NCBI GenBank assembly: GCA_914767715.1
Contig: OU612067.1
Span: 26,138,162-26,202,161 of the forward strand
From: Membranipora membranacea
Lineage: Eukaryota; Bryozoa; Gymnolaemata; Cheilostomatida; Membraniporidae
DNA: 64,000 bases
Direction of reading: 5' to 3'
The notes below the pieces were generated by a model that made no database searches, was not told where the DNA came from, and saw only the letters and a program-made list of their open reading frames with translations. Shown piece after piece: positions 25,901 to 36,700 of the stretch (position 1 is the first letter of the stretch; each line of letters starts with the position of its first letter). Position numbers and translations under genes: made by a program.

Positions 25901-28900
25901 TTATGGGTATGAGCTGTATTTAGCTTATTGTGCTTGTGTAGTATATAGGCCCTACCTATAAACACCTCATAGATAAACCCAGGGTGGGTCATCGGGACTT
26001 GTATAGTACATACCCATATGTACCCCATAGACAAACACGGGGTGGGTCATCGGGACTTGTATAGTACATACCCATATGTACCCCATAGATAAACACGGGG
26101 TGGGTCATCGGGACTTGTATAGTACATACCCATATGTACCCCATAGATAAACAAGGGGTGGGGCATTTTCCAAAACTGTTATTTTTTCCCAGAAGCGCTT
26201 AGGATTTTACAGCGTTAAAACGTTACACCACTACTGCAGAACTAGGAGATGTCATGTTATATATTATATTATGAGGGTATATAATATACCTGATGTTATG
26301 CTCGTTAGTACTGGGTGTATATGAGGGTACAGATGACCCGAATGAGTTTCTGACAAATCCTCTGTTTAGTTCACTCATTGTGCTGGTATTACTCAGTCTT
26401 GACCTATCATTTCTGTCTGTAGCAGCTCTACCATCTACTTCATCTAATCCGGTGGGCACTATTCTGTCCAGGTGTCGATCTGATCCAACTGCAATTAATA
26501 TGGTATAATACATAATCAAGTATAGAATATATATCTGTTATAATGTACACAAGTATAGCATATACCCTATAGGAGTTTAGTTTTCGGGCATTTAGGATTC
26601 GCTTTTCGCCCGTTGTTGCCTAGGTTGAAATTAAATTAAACTCACTCACCATAGTTTCATAAACAAAGTACAATTATACAGGTATACATCTTACCTAAGC
26701 TAGCGTGGTGTAGTGGTCTGAGTGTCTGCCTTGCAATCAGATGGAGACTTATGCCCTGGGTTCTAATCCCAGCTTGGACATCTTTTTAAAATTTTCACTA
26801 GTAAGCCTACTAGTGAAATTTAGTACCAGGTCCAGATATTCGAAATTAAACTCTAGCTAAATCAAACTCCTATAGGGTATGTGGTATAATGTAGATACAA
26901 GTATATCATATCGTATATATACAAGTATGAAATACATACGCCCGAGTAAGATGACATGTAAGCATGAAAATGTAAGCAGCCTTATCTAAAAGGTGTTACA
27001 TCATGGTTGGTAGTTGTCATACCAAGAAAATAGTGTAAAAAAGCAATTTTGAGAGGATTAATAGGTTCGGCTCGCATGATAAATATACTATAAAATATGA
27101 TCCAATGGAGGTTTTATTTATCGTTTCGACAGTTATATAATCCATGGTAACATGTAACCAATTGTCTAATTGTATGTAAAGTGTATACCAGTTGAATACT
27201 GACCCACATATCACATCCTAGAACAAATTGTAGTCACCGGGTTGTTTTTATCTTACCGAATATACTGATGAACTTATCGTGATCTTCATCACTTCCACTC
27301 AGAGTCTCCTCATCCATATACTCCTGCAGTATGCTCTGACATGATGTACGGCAGTACTTGAGGGCGTAATCCCAGGCATCCCGACCTTCCTATAATTAAG
27401 AGTGCCAGGAACCTAAGCTTAGATGGCCTTAGATGAGTGATGGCTATGACAAGGTTTCTTTCATTTTGGGGAGTTGAGTACATCATCAGGTTTGAGATGA
27501 CACTGGGCCCAACAATATTAGCCGATAACCTAACGCTATTGCTCATCATACAAGGTACCAGGACATTTACTGACATCTTCATAAGGCATACAGTTTAAGT
27601 TGCCAACTTGATCAACAGAATATCTGCACCATGATCGTGTTAAAGGTTGGGATATTACCAGTCATAACCAGTATTACGATTATCGAGTTAGCCTGACAAC
27701 TGTAAATGAAATGAAAGGTATCTGATAAGTCATTACCTCATCTTTCTTGGTGGGATCTCCACCGTTGCGCAGTAAAAGCTGTAAAACTCTGGCATTCCCT
27801 CTAATTACAGCTACATGTGTGGGTGTTAGCTTTTCTTCATCCCTGTCAAAATATCAACTAATCACTGACATACAGACACAGCAAAGTTATAAAGATACGA
27901 ATAAACTTTAGAGGAGTGCATATTAGCTACAGTTTAGTCAGCTCCTTTGATGGTGACCTAATGTTAGGCCTAGCTAGCACTAGATTTCAGCTAATAAACA
28001 GTTTTCTGAGCTCTGATTTAGGCCTCAATTATGAGTTGTCCTCTCCAGTTTGGTACTTTTAACCCACGCCGCATGGGAAAAACGTGCTGAAAAGAGGGTT
28101 ATCTTAAAAACCACTTTTAGTAGGATAAAAATTATTTTTGATTCAGAATCTCCAACATTGAAAACTCATTTTGACATATTTTGGGAAATAAATTTAGTAT
28201 TTGGATAGTCGATTATAGCATTTCCTGCTTGTTTTGCGGACAATTTGGCAGAATTTTTCAGGAGTTTCATCACTAAAATTAAGATAAATCAACATTCAAG
28301 CCTCCAATGATTTGGAAACCCTGTGTCACGGGGTTTTCAATGGTGCAGACTCTGAATCAAAAATCATTTTTATCCTAACATAAGCGGTTTTCAAGATAAC
28401 CCTCTTTCAGCAGGTTTTTCCTATGCGGCATGGGTTAAAAGTACCAAACTGGAGAGAGGACAACTCCGAATTGAGGCATAAATAAGAGCTCAGAAAACTG
28501 TCTGTTGAGGTAAGAGTCTATATTATGCAAAAGAGAATGAGTATTTTTTGAAGTGAATTAATTTGAATTAGTGGAATGTTGAGGGATTCCTCCTTCAAAT
28601 ACTTCATACAGTTGGGGTAAGCTGTTTTAGAGAGTCAAAGTGGGGCAGCCTAATTTAAGCCATGCAACATGTTTAAGGCTTCATCAGCTTTAAAGTCATC
28701 CTCTAACAAGGAAGTCTGTCTTGATGACATGCCCTGGAAGCCCGAATGCATCTCACGTGTCGGATGGTTTAATTTTCAACAACTCAGAATTTGTATATCT
28801 CATCGTACCAAAACATTCACTAAATAAAGCATTATCTGACCTAACCTAAAGAGATGAGGGAGGCAACATATTAGAGATCAATTTGCCTTTGATCAACTGT

Positions 28901-30417
28901 CTATTGGGCTCTTTGGAATTGGACACCATCAGATTTGACAGGCCCTAGCATGGAGTTATTATATAATAACTCTATAGGCTCTAGTCACTCAAATTGGTAC
29001 ATTAGCTTAGGCCCCAGGCCTATTCACTTTTGCATGGTAATTTAAAAACTCACTCAACATTAGGATCGCCTCCATACTGCAGTAAAACTTTGGTGAGCTT
29101 GAGAGCATTACTTATGTGCATACCGACTACGATATGCATAGCGGAGGCTCCATCTTCTAGACTGTTAGGTGATGCTCCGCTTACACATATCGTCTCCACT
29201 AACCTGATAATAAATCGGTATGAGTATCAGAGAGAGATTCATCAACTGCCTACTGGACAACTGAATATACCTATGGTAGGTCATGAACCCTTACCCTAGG
29301 CAAGGAATGATCCTGTAACATTGGTAGTATCTAAATTGTAAGGCTAAGTAACTTATAATTTCTGAGTTGTTGGGGGGTAAGCAGAGACCGCACTAGAAAT
29401 ATTTGGTCGCAAGCTGCCAGTGTAGGTATTGAGCAAGACTTAAGAACCCATAAATGTAATACCAAACCTATTATATGGGCCGTGCCATTATTATGTTATC
29501 AATAGCAATGCTTGGCTACCAGCTAGCGCTTGAGCAAGACTACCTTATCATTAGTAGAATAATCAAGGCTATGGACCATTCCCAAACGCTCTAGTTTGCT
29601 CCTGAACAGTCACAGGATTCAGCGTGAGGTTAATGTAATCAAAACTTAGATAAAGCTACTATCATAGGCACTCCATGATTGATTGCAATCTATCTTTTGA
29701 AACAAATTACTAGGGAGCTGCTAGCCAACAGACTCTCCAGAGGGACCAAGGAGTAACAGTTAATCCTTGGCGGGTCACACAGTGCCCAACCATATATATA
29801 TACATAATATGTATATATATATATCGTATATATAATATATATGTATATATAAAATATGTATATATATACTTGTGAATGTGTTCCGTTATTTTCACCACTG
29901 TAAATGTATGCTTCGAAATGCAGGCATGCAGGGCTTAGTTAGTGTATTTATTGTACTTTAGATTAACCTAACTTAAATATTGATAGATGTTAGATGTGAT
30001 GGGCAAACAAAATTGAAAATGCAGATAGAGTTCAGACATTTAAACATTATCATCATTATTTATTAATTATTATGACACAAAATATTTATTTATTTTGCAG
30101 GTCTTCTGTGTCAGAAGAGTATTACATTTACTGTATACCTAAATGGTATCAGCTTCACTACAATCATGTACAATACAAATTGTTATAAGACTCATCATCA
30201 ACAATGTTGTTCTGGAAGAATAGATTCTTATATCATAATTAATTCTAAGAACTAATTTAACCTTAATTAAGGTTAAATTAGTTCTTAGAATTAATTATGA
30301 TATAAGTCAAAACAGTTTACAGTAATTAAAACACTACTTACACAGCCTATGGGCCTATTATTCATGGAATTTGACTCACCTTTCATCCCCAGACTTAAGT
30401 GCAGTTAGGAGTGACAT
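13945..30417 (-). CDS. ANKLE1: ANKLE1/LEM-3-type ankyrin-LEM-GIY-YIG endonuclease, 18 exons
   Basis: Exons: 30380-30417, 29054-29203, 27737-27842, 27257-27389, 26290-26488, 24843-24971, 24270-24406, 22987-23972, 21692-22668, 21170-21383, 20386-20549, 19943-20176, 17412-17621, 16950-17131, 16658-16855, 15956-16062, 15093-15231, 13945-14138. All phases match; CDS 4497 nt, 1498 residues. Residues about 13-120 are ankyrin repeats (LLQYGGDPN, TPTHVAVIRGN). About 120-1225 is a Ser-rich linker. LEM domain about 1239-1273 (LSDVELHTELTQLGDVPGP). GIY-YIG domain: TYLLLDPR 1333-1340, YIGKG 1370-1374, then VVSLHVFHN, EAYTREACM and NYYGVASTW. In the family this nuclease resolves chromatin bridges and cuts DNA late in division. 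Human ANKLE1 and worm LEM-3 are less than half as long, so the linker is greatly expanded. The exon 6 acceptor (24972) is weak. AATAAA overlaps the stop region. Confidence 0.9.
14354..14777. mobile_element. Foldback element with long inverted arms
   Basis: The left arm (14354 to about 14530) and right arm (about 14605-14777) are inverted copies: GACACTATATACAGC at 14356-14370 pairs with 14761-14775, and CAATCCAGGTTTTTTGTTCA pairs with its complement in the right arm. Arms are roughly 80-85% alike by eye with a short spacer. It sits in the last intron of ANKLE1. One arm end recurs at 57861-57905. Confidence 0.75.
16186..16436. mobile_element. MITE with GGGGGTCTTTCAATTAGAAA termini, copy 1
   Basis: About 250 bp with inverted termini; the right end reads TTTCTAATTGAAAGACCCCC. 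The left end is modified by a G run of about 13 (from 16186) but keeps TTTCAATTAAAAACAGCC. The inside matches copy 2 at 20795-21035 along its whole length. It lies in an ANKLE1 intron and has no coding capacity. The target-site duplication is unclear. Confidence 0.8.
20795..21035. mobile_element. MITE with GGGGGTCTTTCAATTAGAAA termini, copy 2
   Basis: About 240 bp starting GGGGGTCTTTCAATTAGAAA at 20795 and ending with its near complement at about 21035. The inside is rich in ACTCACT/AGTGAGT words and aligns with the copy at 16186-16436. It lies in the ANKLE1 intron between exons 20386-20549 and 21170-21383. Confidence 0.85.
22345..22515 (-). repeat. 10-residue coding tandem repeat in the ANKLE1 linker
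   Basis: Within exon 9 a 30-bp unit is repeated about five to six times, encoding NQRSRGSSPA-like decamers with changes at two or three sites. It is in frame, so copy number can vary without disrupting the protein. Ser-Pro and Arg-Ser pairs suggest phosphorylation sites (inference). Confidence 0.85.
25940..26165. repeat. 58-bp tandem repeat, about 3.8 copies
   Basis: The word GGTGGGTCATCGGGACTTGT recurs with exact 58-bp spacing: the T after the G run falls at 25985, 26043, 26101 and 26159. The middle copies are almost identical; the first and last are partial. It lies in an ANKLE1 intron. Confidence 0.9.
26565..26877. mobile_element. MITE with CCCTATAGGAGTTT termini and TA target site
   Basis: CCCTATAGGAGTTT at 26565-26578 is exactly complementary to 26864-26877, and each end is flanked by TA (26563-26564 and 26878-26879), as for a Tc1/mariner-type insertion. 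The 313-bp element holds a tRNA-like sequence at 26701-26786. It lies in an ANKLE1 intron. Confidence 0.75.
26701..26786 (+). repeat. tRNA-like sequence (SINE head or tRNA pseudogene) inside a MITE
   Basis: A box TGGTGTAGTGG and B box GGTTCTAATCC both fit RNA polymerase III consensus at tRNA-like spacing, with T-stem pairing around TTCTAATC. The anticodon stem (TCTG...CAGA) contains a mismatch and the acceptor ends do not pair well, so it is not a normal tRNA gene. It could still be transcribed by Pol III. Confidence 0.6.
27997..28503. mobile_element. 500-bp element with about 140-bp terminal inverted repeats
   Basis: The left end CAGTTTTCTGAGCTC (27999) pairs with GAGCTCAGAAAACTG ending at 28500. 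Pairing continues inward through GGTACTTTTAACCCA, CGCATGGGAAAAA and AACCCTCTTT to a shared TTTTTGATTCAGA block. The unique centre is about 220 bp without a coding frame. It lies in an ANKLE1 intron. Confidence 0.8.
29792..29872. repeat. TA microsatellite
   Basis: Mixed TATATA/TATGTA run in ANKLE1 intron 1. Confidence 0.9.
30228..30307. repeat. 80-bp perfect palindrome without spacer
   Basis: From 30228 to 30307 every base pairs with its mirror about the centre between 30267 and 30268, giving 40-bp arms and no loop. It is AT-rich with CCTTAATTAAGG at the centre. It lies in the first ANKLE1 intron, about 70 bp from the start-codon exon. Confidence 0.95.
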
Positions 30418-30771
30418 TTCATGTCAATGATGGTTTAAGTTATTTGCAGTAAGCACAACAAACATAGTTATTCTGAACTCGGTAGGACTGGGGAAAAAAT
30501 AACAGTTTCATGAGCTTTTAATTTGTTTCACTCCCATTTGAAAATCAAACTTCCCACCAATGGGCCCAATGTGTCGCACTAATTCAAACACAGCTAGTTT
30601 CTTGGTCTGGTGCGACTTTGAAGATCAAACCAGTAAAGTTGAAGGTTATGTGAATGTCAAGGTCTAAAAATTAAAAAGAAGAAGACATTTTTGCATCATC
30701 CTCATCCTGTCACATTACTATCTGTCCCCTGTCATCAATACATGAAAATTTACTGAATTATCACACCAAAT
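30418..30771. promoter_or_regulatory. Shared 354-bp promoter region between ANKLE1 and PISD
   Basis: The two start codons (ANKLE1 at 30417 on minus, PISD at 30772 on plus) are 354 bp apart and face away from each other. A CCCATTTG/CCAATGGGCC area near 30530-30570 could be CCAAT-like. I see no clear TATA box. Bidirectional use is inferred from layout only. Confidence 0.4.
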
Positions 30772-33700
30772 ATGATAAGTGCTGCTGCTCAGAACACACT
30801 TCGTCAGTGTTATACACAAAGGTGAGATAATTATTCAGGGGTTTGGGAATGAAAAAAAAAGATAGATGGTATCCTAAATCCTAACTGAACTCATTTTCTG
30901 AAGATGATGAATTGAATCAATGCAATATATTATTTATATATCAATATATTATATGATATGAAAGATAGGAATGTGACAGATTGATTGATTCAGCTCATAT
31001 TCCCTCCCCTACAGGCCTTGTGAAGGATACAATACAATGATGTATTTATAAACAAATTGAAATTGTTGAACCTCAAACTGAAATCTTTAAACAACAATAA
31101 CAACATGTCTGTTATATACAGTCATCTTGTGTTATCCCTGCTTTATCATTCTTGAGGATGATATATTACCTATGTATAAATAACTTCTAGTATTGTTGCC
31201 AAGTGTCACCTATGGAATCCTCTTACAGTGGTCTATATGACACATATTTGGTAGCACTGCTCCATCTGCTTAACAATAGAAGTAGAAAATTTAGGGGGTG
31301 TCCACTGGACTATGATAGGCCCTATCTTCTATGTCAGTAGAGAAGGATGAGCATGCAGTGCACTTATGACTGCAGGGACTGAGATTGTGGTATTTATGTG
31401 TTGTCTTTGGAAGGCGTTGATTGTTGGTTATTGGATTAAGTTATGATATCTCTGTAGATTGTAGCAAGGAGTTCGCTGTTACTCCTTGATTGTAGTATGT
31501 GGGTAATTATACCAGGGCTCGCATTTGCTCTAGCAAAGCTCCTACATATATGAGACAAGGACATGTCAATTGTAACTGCCATAGGTATAAAAATAATCAT
31601 AACTTATATTGACCCAGTGGCATTATTTAAGAAGCACCTTGGACCACTCAATTTGTTCTAGACCTTTACCTCAGCCTGGCAATCAAGTATGGGCACCTTG
31701 TTGTTAGGCTATGCAGGAACAGTATTTTATGAAGTTATGAGTTATTTCTATGATCAGCCAATTTGATGATTTGCATGCTTTCCACTTATTCCGTACATCC
31801 CAAGTCTATATAAGGGAGAAAGAGTTAAAATTGCTATCTTACTGTTCTAATTTCCTGTTGCGAGAGATACCACAGTACCACAGTACCACAGTACCTGGAA
31901 AATGGTTTTGCTTATACGAGTGTTTCATGTAAAAATCAACAGTGACAGGTTTGAGTTCGGGGTATCTGCATGTTGAAAAGTATAGGGCTGTTAAAGGGAC
32001 AAAACTTAATCATGTTTCAGACTCCTAAATCTGCCACCAATTCTGAAATGCACCAGACAAGCCAGTGGCCAGGTCTATCAACCCACAAGAAAAAGTGAGT
32101 AGAATTTATTTTCTTTCGACTGTTTAAATATATTTTTTTATGACCGTATTTTTACAGTATGAATATTTCTAAGACTACGAAATAGAAGATTCTAAATCTT
32201 CAGAGTAGCTGACAAATTTGAGTTGGTGTCAGTCTTGTAGAAGATTAAATTTCTCATACCATCATCGCTGATAAAAATTAAGCCCCGTCAACGAAAGAGG
32301 CTGGAAGACACAAGAATATATTTTCATTACACTACATTTATGATGTTACGATTATACATATCACCATTTGATGCAAAGAGAATTACAGCAAGATGGATCA
32401 GCAGCGTGTGATCAGCCTAGTGAGGAGCGAGCAATAAAATTATTACATAGAGTTCTGACCTGTAGCCTTTATCGGCAAATAAGGGGTGTGTAGGAGTTAT
32501 CCTGTCTTTTTGTAGGATATAGTAACTCCAGATAGAATATTAGATATTATATTATGTGTTGGTGAATCGTTTGTTGAGTACCATTTGTGATTATATTGTA
32601 GGGACGAGATGGTTTGGGTTAGGCGTCGCTGCCGGAGCTGTCGGGTTCGTGATTTACAAGACCAGAGGGGCTGGCAAGAGAAAAGACGATGTCAAGGTAG
32701 CTAAGAACTGGGAGGTGAGTCCTTTGTCACTCTTGTATTTGTAATATGCTATGTATATGTGTCACACATTGTGCATTAGCAATAAAATGAGTGTGTATAT
32801 GTACGCCATAGTAATCAACGTAGAACATGAACATTACAAGTTTACACAAAAACAAGCATCTCACATTGAAACATTGGGTCATGTAACGATTTCAATTTTA
32901 TCTACTAGAAGGTAGCGTAATATTAATAGCAAGTTATCGACTCAATAGTGAAAATAATTTAAAACCCACACTGAAGCTCTTGAGTAAATAAAGTGAGATT
33001 AAGAATTCCCATCACCTCACTATATTTTTCCCTGTAGAGTAGTTTGAAGTTATTGAAGTTGAAAATGTTGCAGTGAAAGGGTCAGTATTTGCCCCCCGCC
33101 CCCCCCCCCCCCCCGGTGGTCAGTATCAGTCTTTTATTTCTATGCCTTTGCTAGCATCGACCTTGCAACATGATGAAAACCATAGGTCCTGAATGTAACT
33201 CAATATCATTTTGTATCTCTCAATACATGCTTGGTGAAACGAGAAGGTGGAACAACTCTAGGAAGTTTCAATACCTCGATATTTTGGATTGGTCTGAATT
33301 GAAACATGATTTGTCTTCTCCACTCCAGCGTGCTTGCTGTCAATATCCAGTTAGATGGTAGTGACAATATCACACATCAGTTAGCCAGTCGCTGACTGAG
33401 ACTGCAATAGAATTAGATTCCATAGGCTATATATTTCCCTATAACATATATAGCATACCTACAACATTTTAGGCATATAATCATCAGTATGATCGCCATT
33501 CTCTAGTGCGCTGTAAATATTACAAATCAATCATTTACGCAGTGGCATTTAGTGACATGAAATTTAACTTAATTATCATGTATTTAGGTCAAAATGGTTT
33601 CATCTTTTTGATTCATTACGTGTTGGTGTTTGCCATCCCTTCCCCACACCACCCCTATCTGCCAACATGCCTAAGTGAATAGTCTATGTTTGTTCTTGGT

Positions 33701-36700
33701 CAGATATGTCTGACAAGTGTGATCGAAATATTTGCTGGCGACTTGGATTCTCTAGAAAATGGAATGCGCAAAGGTAGTAGAGAGTTTTGTGTTCATAGAT
33801 TTTTTCTTGTAATAGAATTGGGTCTACGTTGTCGTTCTTGAAGCTGTGATGAGAGAGGCTTGCACTGCACACAGTATGCTCATATTCCCAGGTCATCTAC
33901 CTTATTGAGTACTGATAAGTGTAGTTAACAGTGCATGCTCTACAGGCATGTGTAGATACAATTGTTGACCTGATTGAGTCTGCATGGCCAGATGGTGAAT
34001 AACTCACTGACATGGGCTGTTTCTTTCCGACCAATCAGCTGCAGCTTTATTCATATTCATTTCTATGTAGCAAAGATTCGTTAAAGCTTAACATAAAGTC
34101 TTGCGTTTGGCCTTGACAACGTCTCCATAATTTGTAGTTCCTCAAGGCTATTTTATCAACACTGCATGAATCGATCAATCAATAAGTATCCTGAAGTATG
34201 TATTGATAAAAGACGGGCGTTATCTGACTACCCTATCTTACTATGCAATATTGTGTATAATCTGAGGCTTTCCTTCAACTTCATTGTCCTCACAACTTTC
34301 CCTATGCTTAAGTCTTGCACCCAGTGCAATTGATGCGATAGGACGTGGTTCCTGGTCTCTCGTTTCTAGAAGAAAAAAATTATTATGCTCATAATCCAAA
34401 ATTCCACTCACAATCCCATTTGATAAACATTGCTGCCGTAAATTTACTTGTCTACAACTCCAATGAATATAAACTCAAACACGTTATCATTGAGAATCTC
34501 TTGAAAAAACTTGCTACCAGTTTAGTTGCCTGTTTGCTGCCGATTCAAACCTCACTACTTGAAATTCTGCCATAGATTTATGCGATTTCCAAATCATACA
34601 TCAACCGAATGGGTTCCCAAATACTGTTGTACGATTCCGTTTGTTCAGCTCACCCTGCTTCTTGATTCGGCGTTCAGTCTGGGTTTCGCTGTGCTGCATA
34701 TAGATGACAATAAGTCCTTCAAGTTTCAAAATCTCTGAGGACTATCTGCTGATGTGAGTGAAGAACTCAGATCTCAGGTTGCTTATAATCTACCAGAACT
34801 ATGGATTATTTACTAATTTACTCGCCTCACAGGCCTACAGGATTAATATCTAGGACTGAGCTATGAGTCACACTCTTCAGTCTGCCTCTCACTCAGGTAG
34901 GATTCAACCAGTCTACCCTACCTCATTTTAAACGTTACCCATTATCTCAGTTACTATAACTGCAGCGCCTATCCATACAGATTACTTTGAAGGCGTGTCT
35001 TAAGTTTCTTGGCATATTGAACAAGAACATTTTTTGTCTTGGACTCATGCTCACATCTCGAAATCATCAGAAATACAGTGATGATATTGCATTGTGGGAA
35101 TGGTGTAAACAGTCATAGTTTTCATGGGCAGCACTTTTGACAGTTTGTGTATAGTTTTCGATCAATTGCTAGTTTTGGTTTGTTTTTCAGCTGTCAATTT
35201 AGATAGCATTTAGAACTTTGTTGAACAATGATTGAGCAAAGGCCTTGATAAGTATGTATCAATGTTAAGTTTTGAAGAAATTGAATTGTCGTTGTGTTGA
35301 TTAAACCAGAAAACCACTAGATATGTGTCGGTTAGAAAGGAGCAACAATGTCTGCTACCTCTAGGTGGTATTTTAAAAGCTTGTTAGGATAGGCTACCTA
35401 TACCCTGATAATGTTATCTTTCCCATGTTTTCCTCACCCTTAGTTTACAAGATTGCTTAGGGAATCAGCAGAACTTTAACTATATTTGTACGTGTGCTGT
35501 GCATGCACATGTATAGCCCTACCCCTGGATAACTGCTGAGAAATGATAGTAGACTTGTTATATGAATAAAGTAATTTTCAGTATCAAACTTCGCCATGCC
35601 TTTTCTGCATGCTGACATAGTTTCATTTGGAAGCATGCTCATATATTCTGATAAGCAAGCCGGTTGATACTTTGTTACCAGTTAGGCTAGATAGTCAAAT
35701 ATGGTCAGCGGTCTTCCCTATAGGTAACCTAGGGGTTGCTGACCATGGCCCCTTCCTTTATGTTGACAACTAAAACATACTCTATATGGCAATACATACT
35801 ATGTTGTGCTACTTTACTTATACTAATTTATATCTATAGCTCTCAACATTATTTAGTAACATATGCCCAGAGACTATAGATAATATCCATAGTCTCTATT
35901 TATAGACAGTACTCTGTGTTACTGCCGTTGTATTGGAGTTTCTCTGTTGCTTACTTATATGTTAGTGTTTATTGGTTAGTTCATTCAGCCTTCCTCATTT
36001 TTTGTTGTCGCTCTCAGGCTAACCTGGATTGTGACTGAAGTAATGTCAGATACTATGCTTAAGTCTTGCACCTCGTGCATTCGAAGTGTCAGGACCTGAT
36101 TTCACGCTGCTCTTGTGGAAAAAACATTGCAGAGTTTTCAGACTCATAGTCATGTTGTGTGATACGGAGCATCTATATGAGGCTGTTAGCTTTGCAAACC
36201 CATGGTAGGCTGTGATTTCGTCTCGCTGGATAATATATCAACTTTTCCAGAGGATTGCTTGAAAAAACCCAACGCTATTAGCAGATCAGTTTGTCGTAGT
36301 ATCTTAGAAAGTGTGGGGTGTCTTTTACTCCTTGTTATTACCGGGCTGTAGAGTAAGAGTTATCTGAGCATATATATATATTGCCTCTTTCATAACCCGA
36401 TTTGGATGATCTTTTTTTGATGACAGTCTGTTGTTGTTGTGGTTTGTCTCCCTTACTATCACTTATTGTTTATGCAGGTGGATATATGGAGCATGGGTTG
36501 CGGTTATTTTTAGTCCTCAGCTGTTTAAGTTCCCCTTAGTCGTCAGCTTCCCTACGGCAGCTTTAGAGAGTTATGTTCCCTCATTCCCACCCTCGGCTTA
36601 TCGCAATTCACTCGTAAGTAAAGATATGAAGTTTGAGATGTATGACTTGATCATAAGCAATCAGAGCAGCAGTAACATCAGTTTGCAGCAGGAGCTCAAA

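Noticed and set aside
26701-26786. A genuine tRNA gene
   Set aside because: A and B boxes are good, but the anticodon stem has a mismatch and the acceptor stem does not close.
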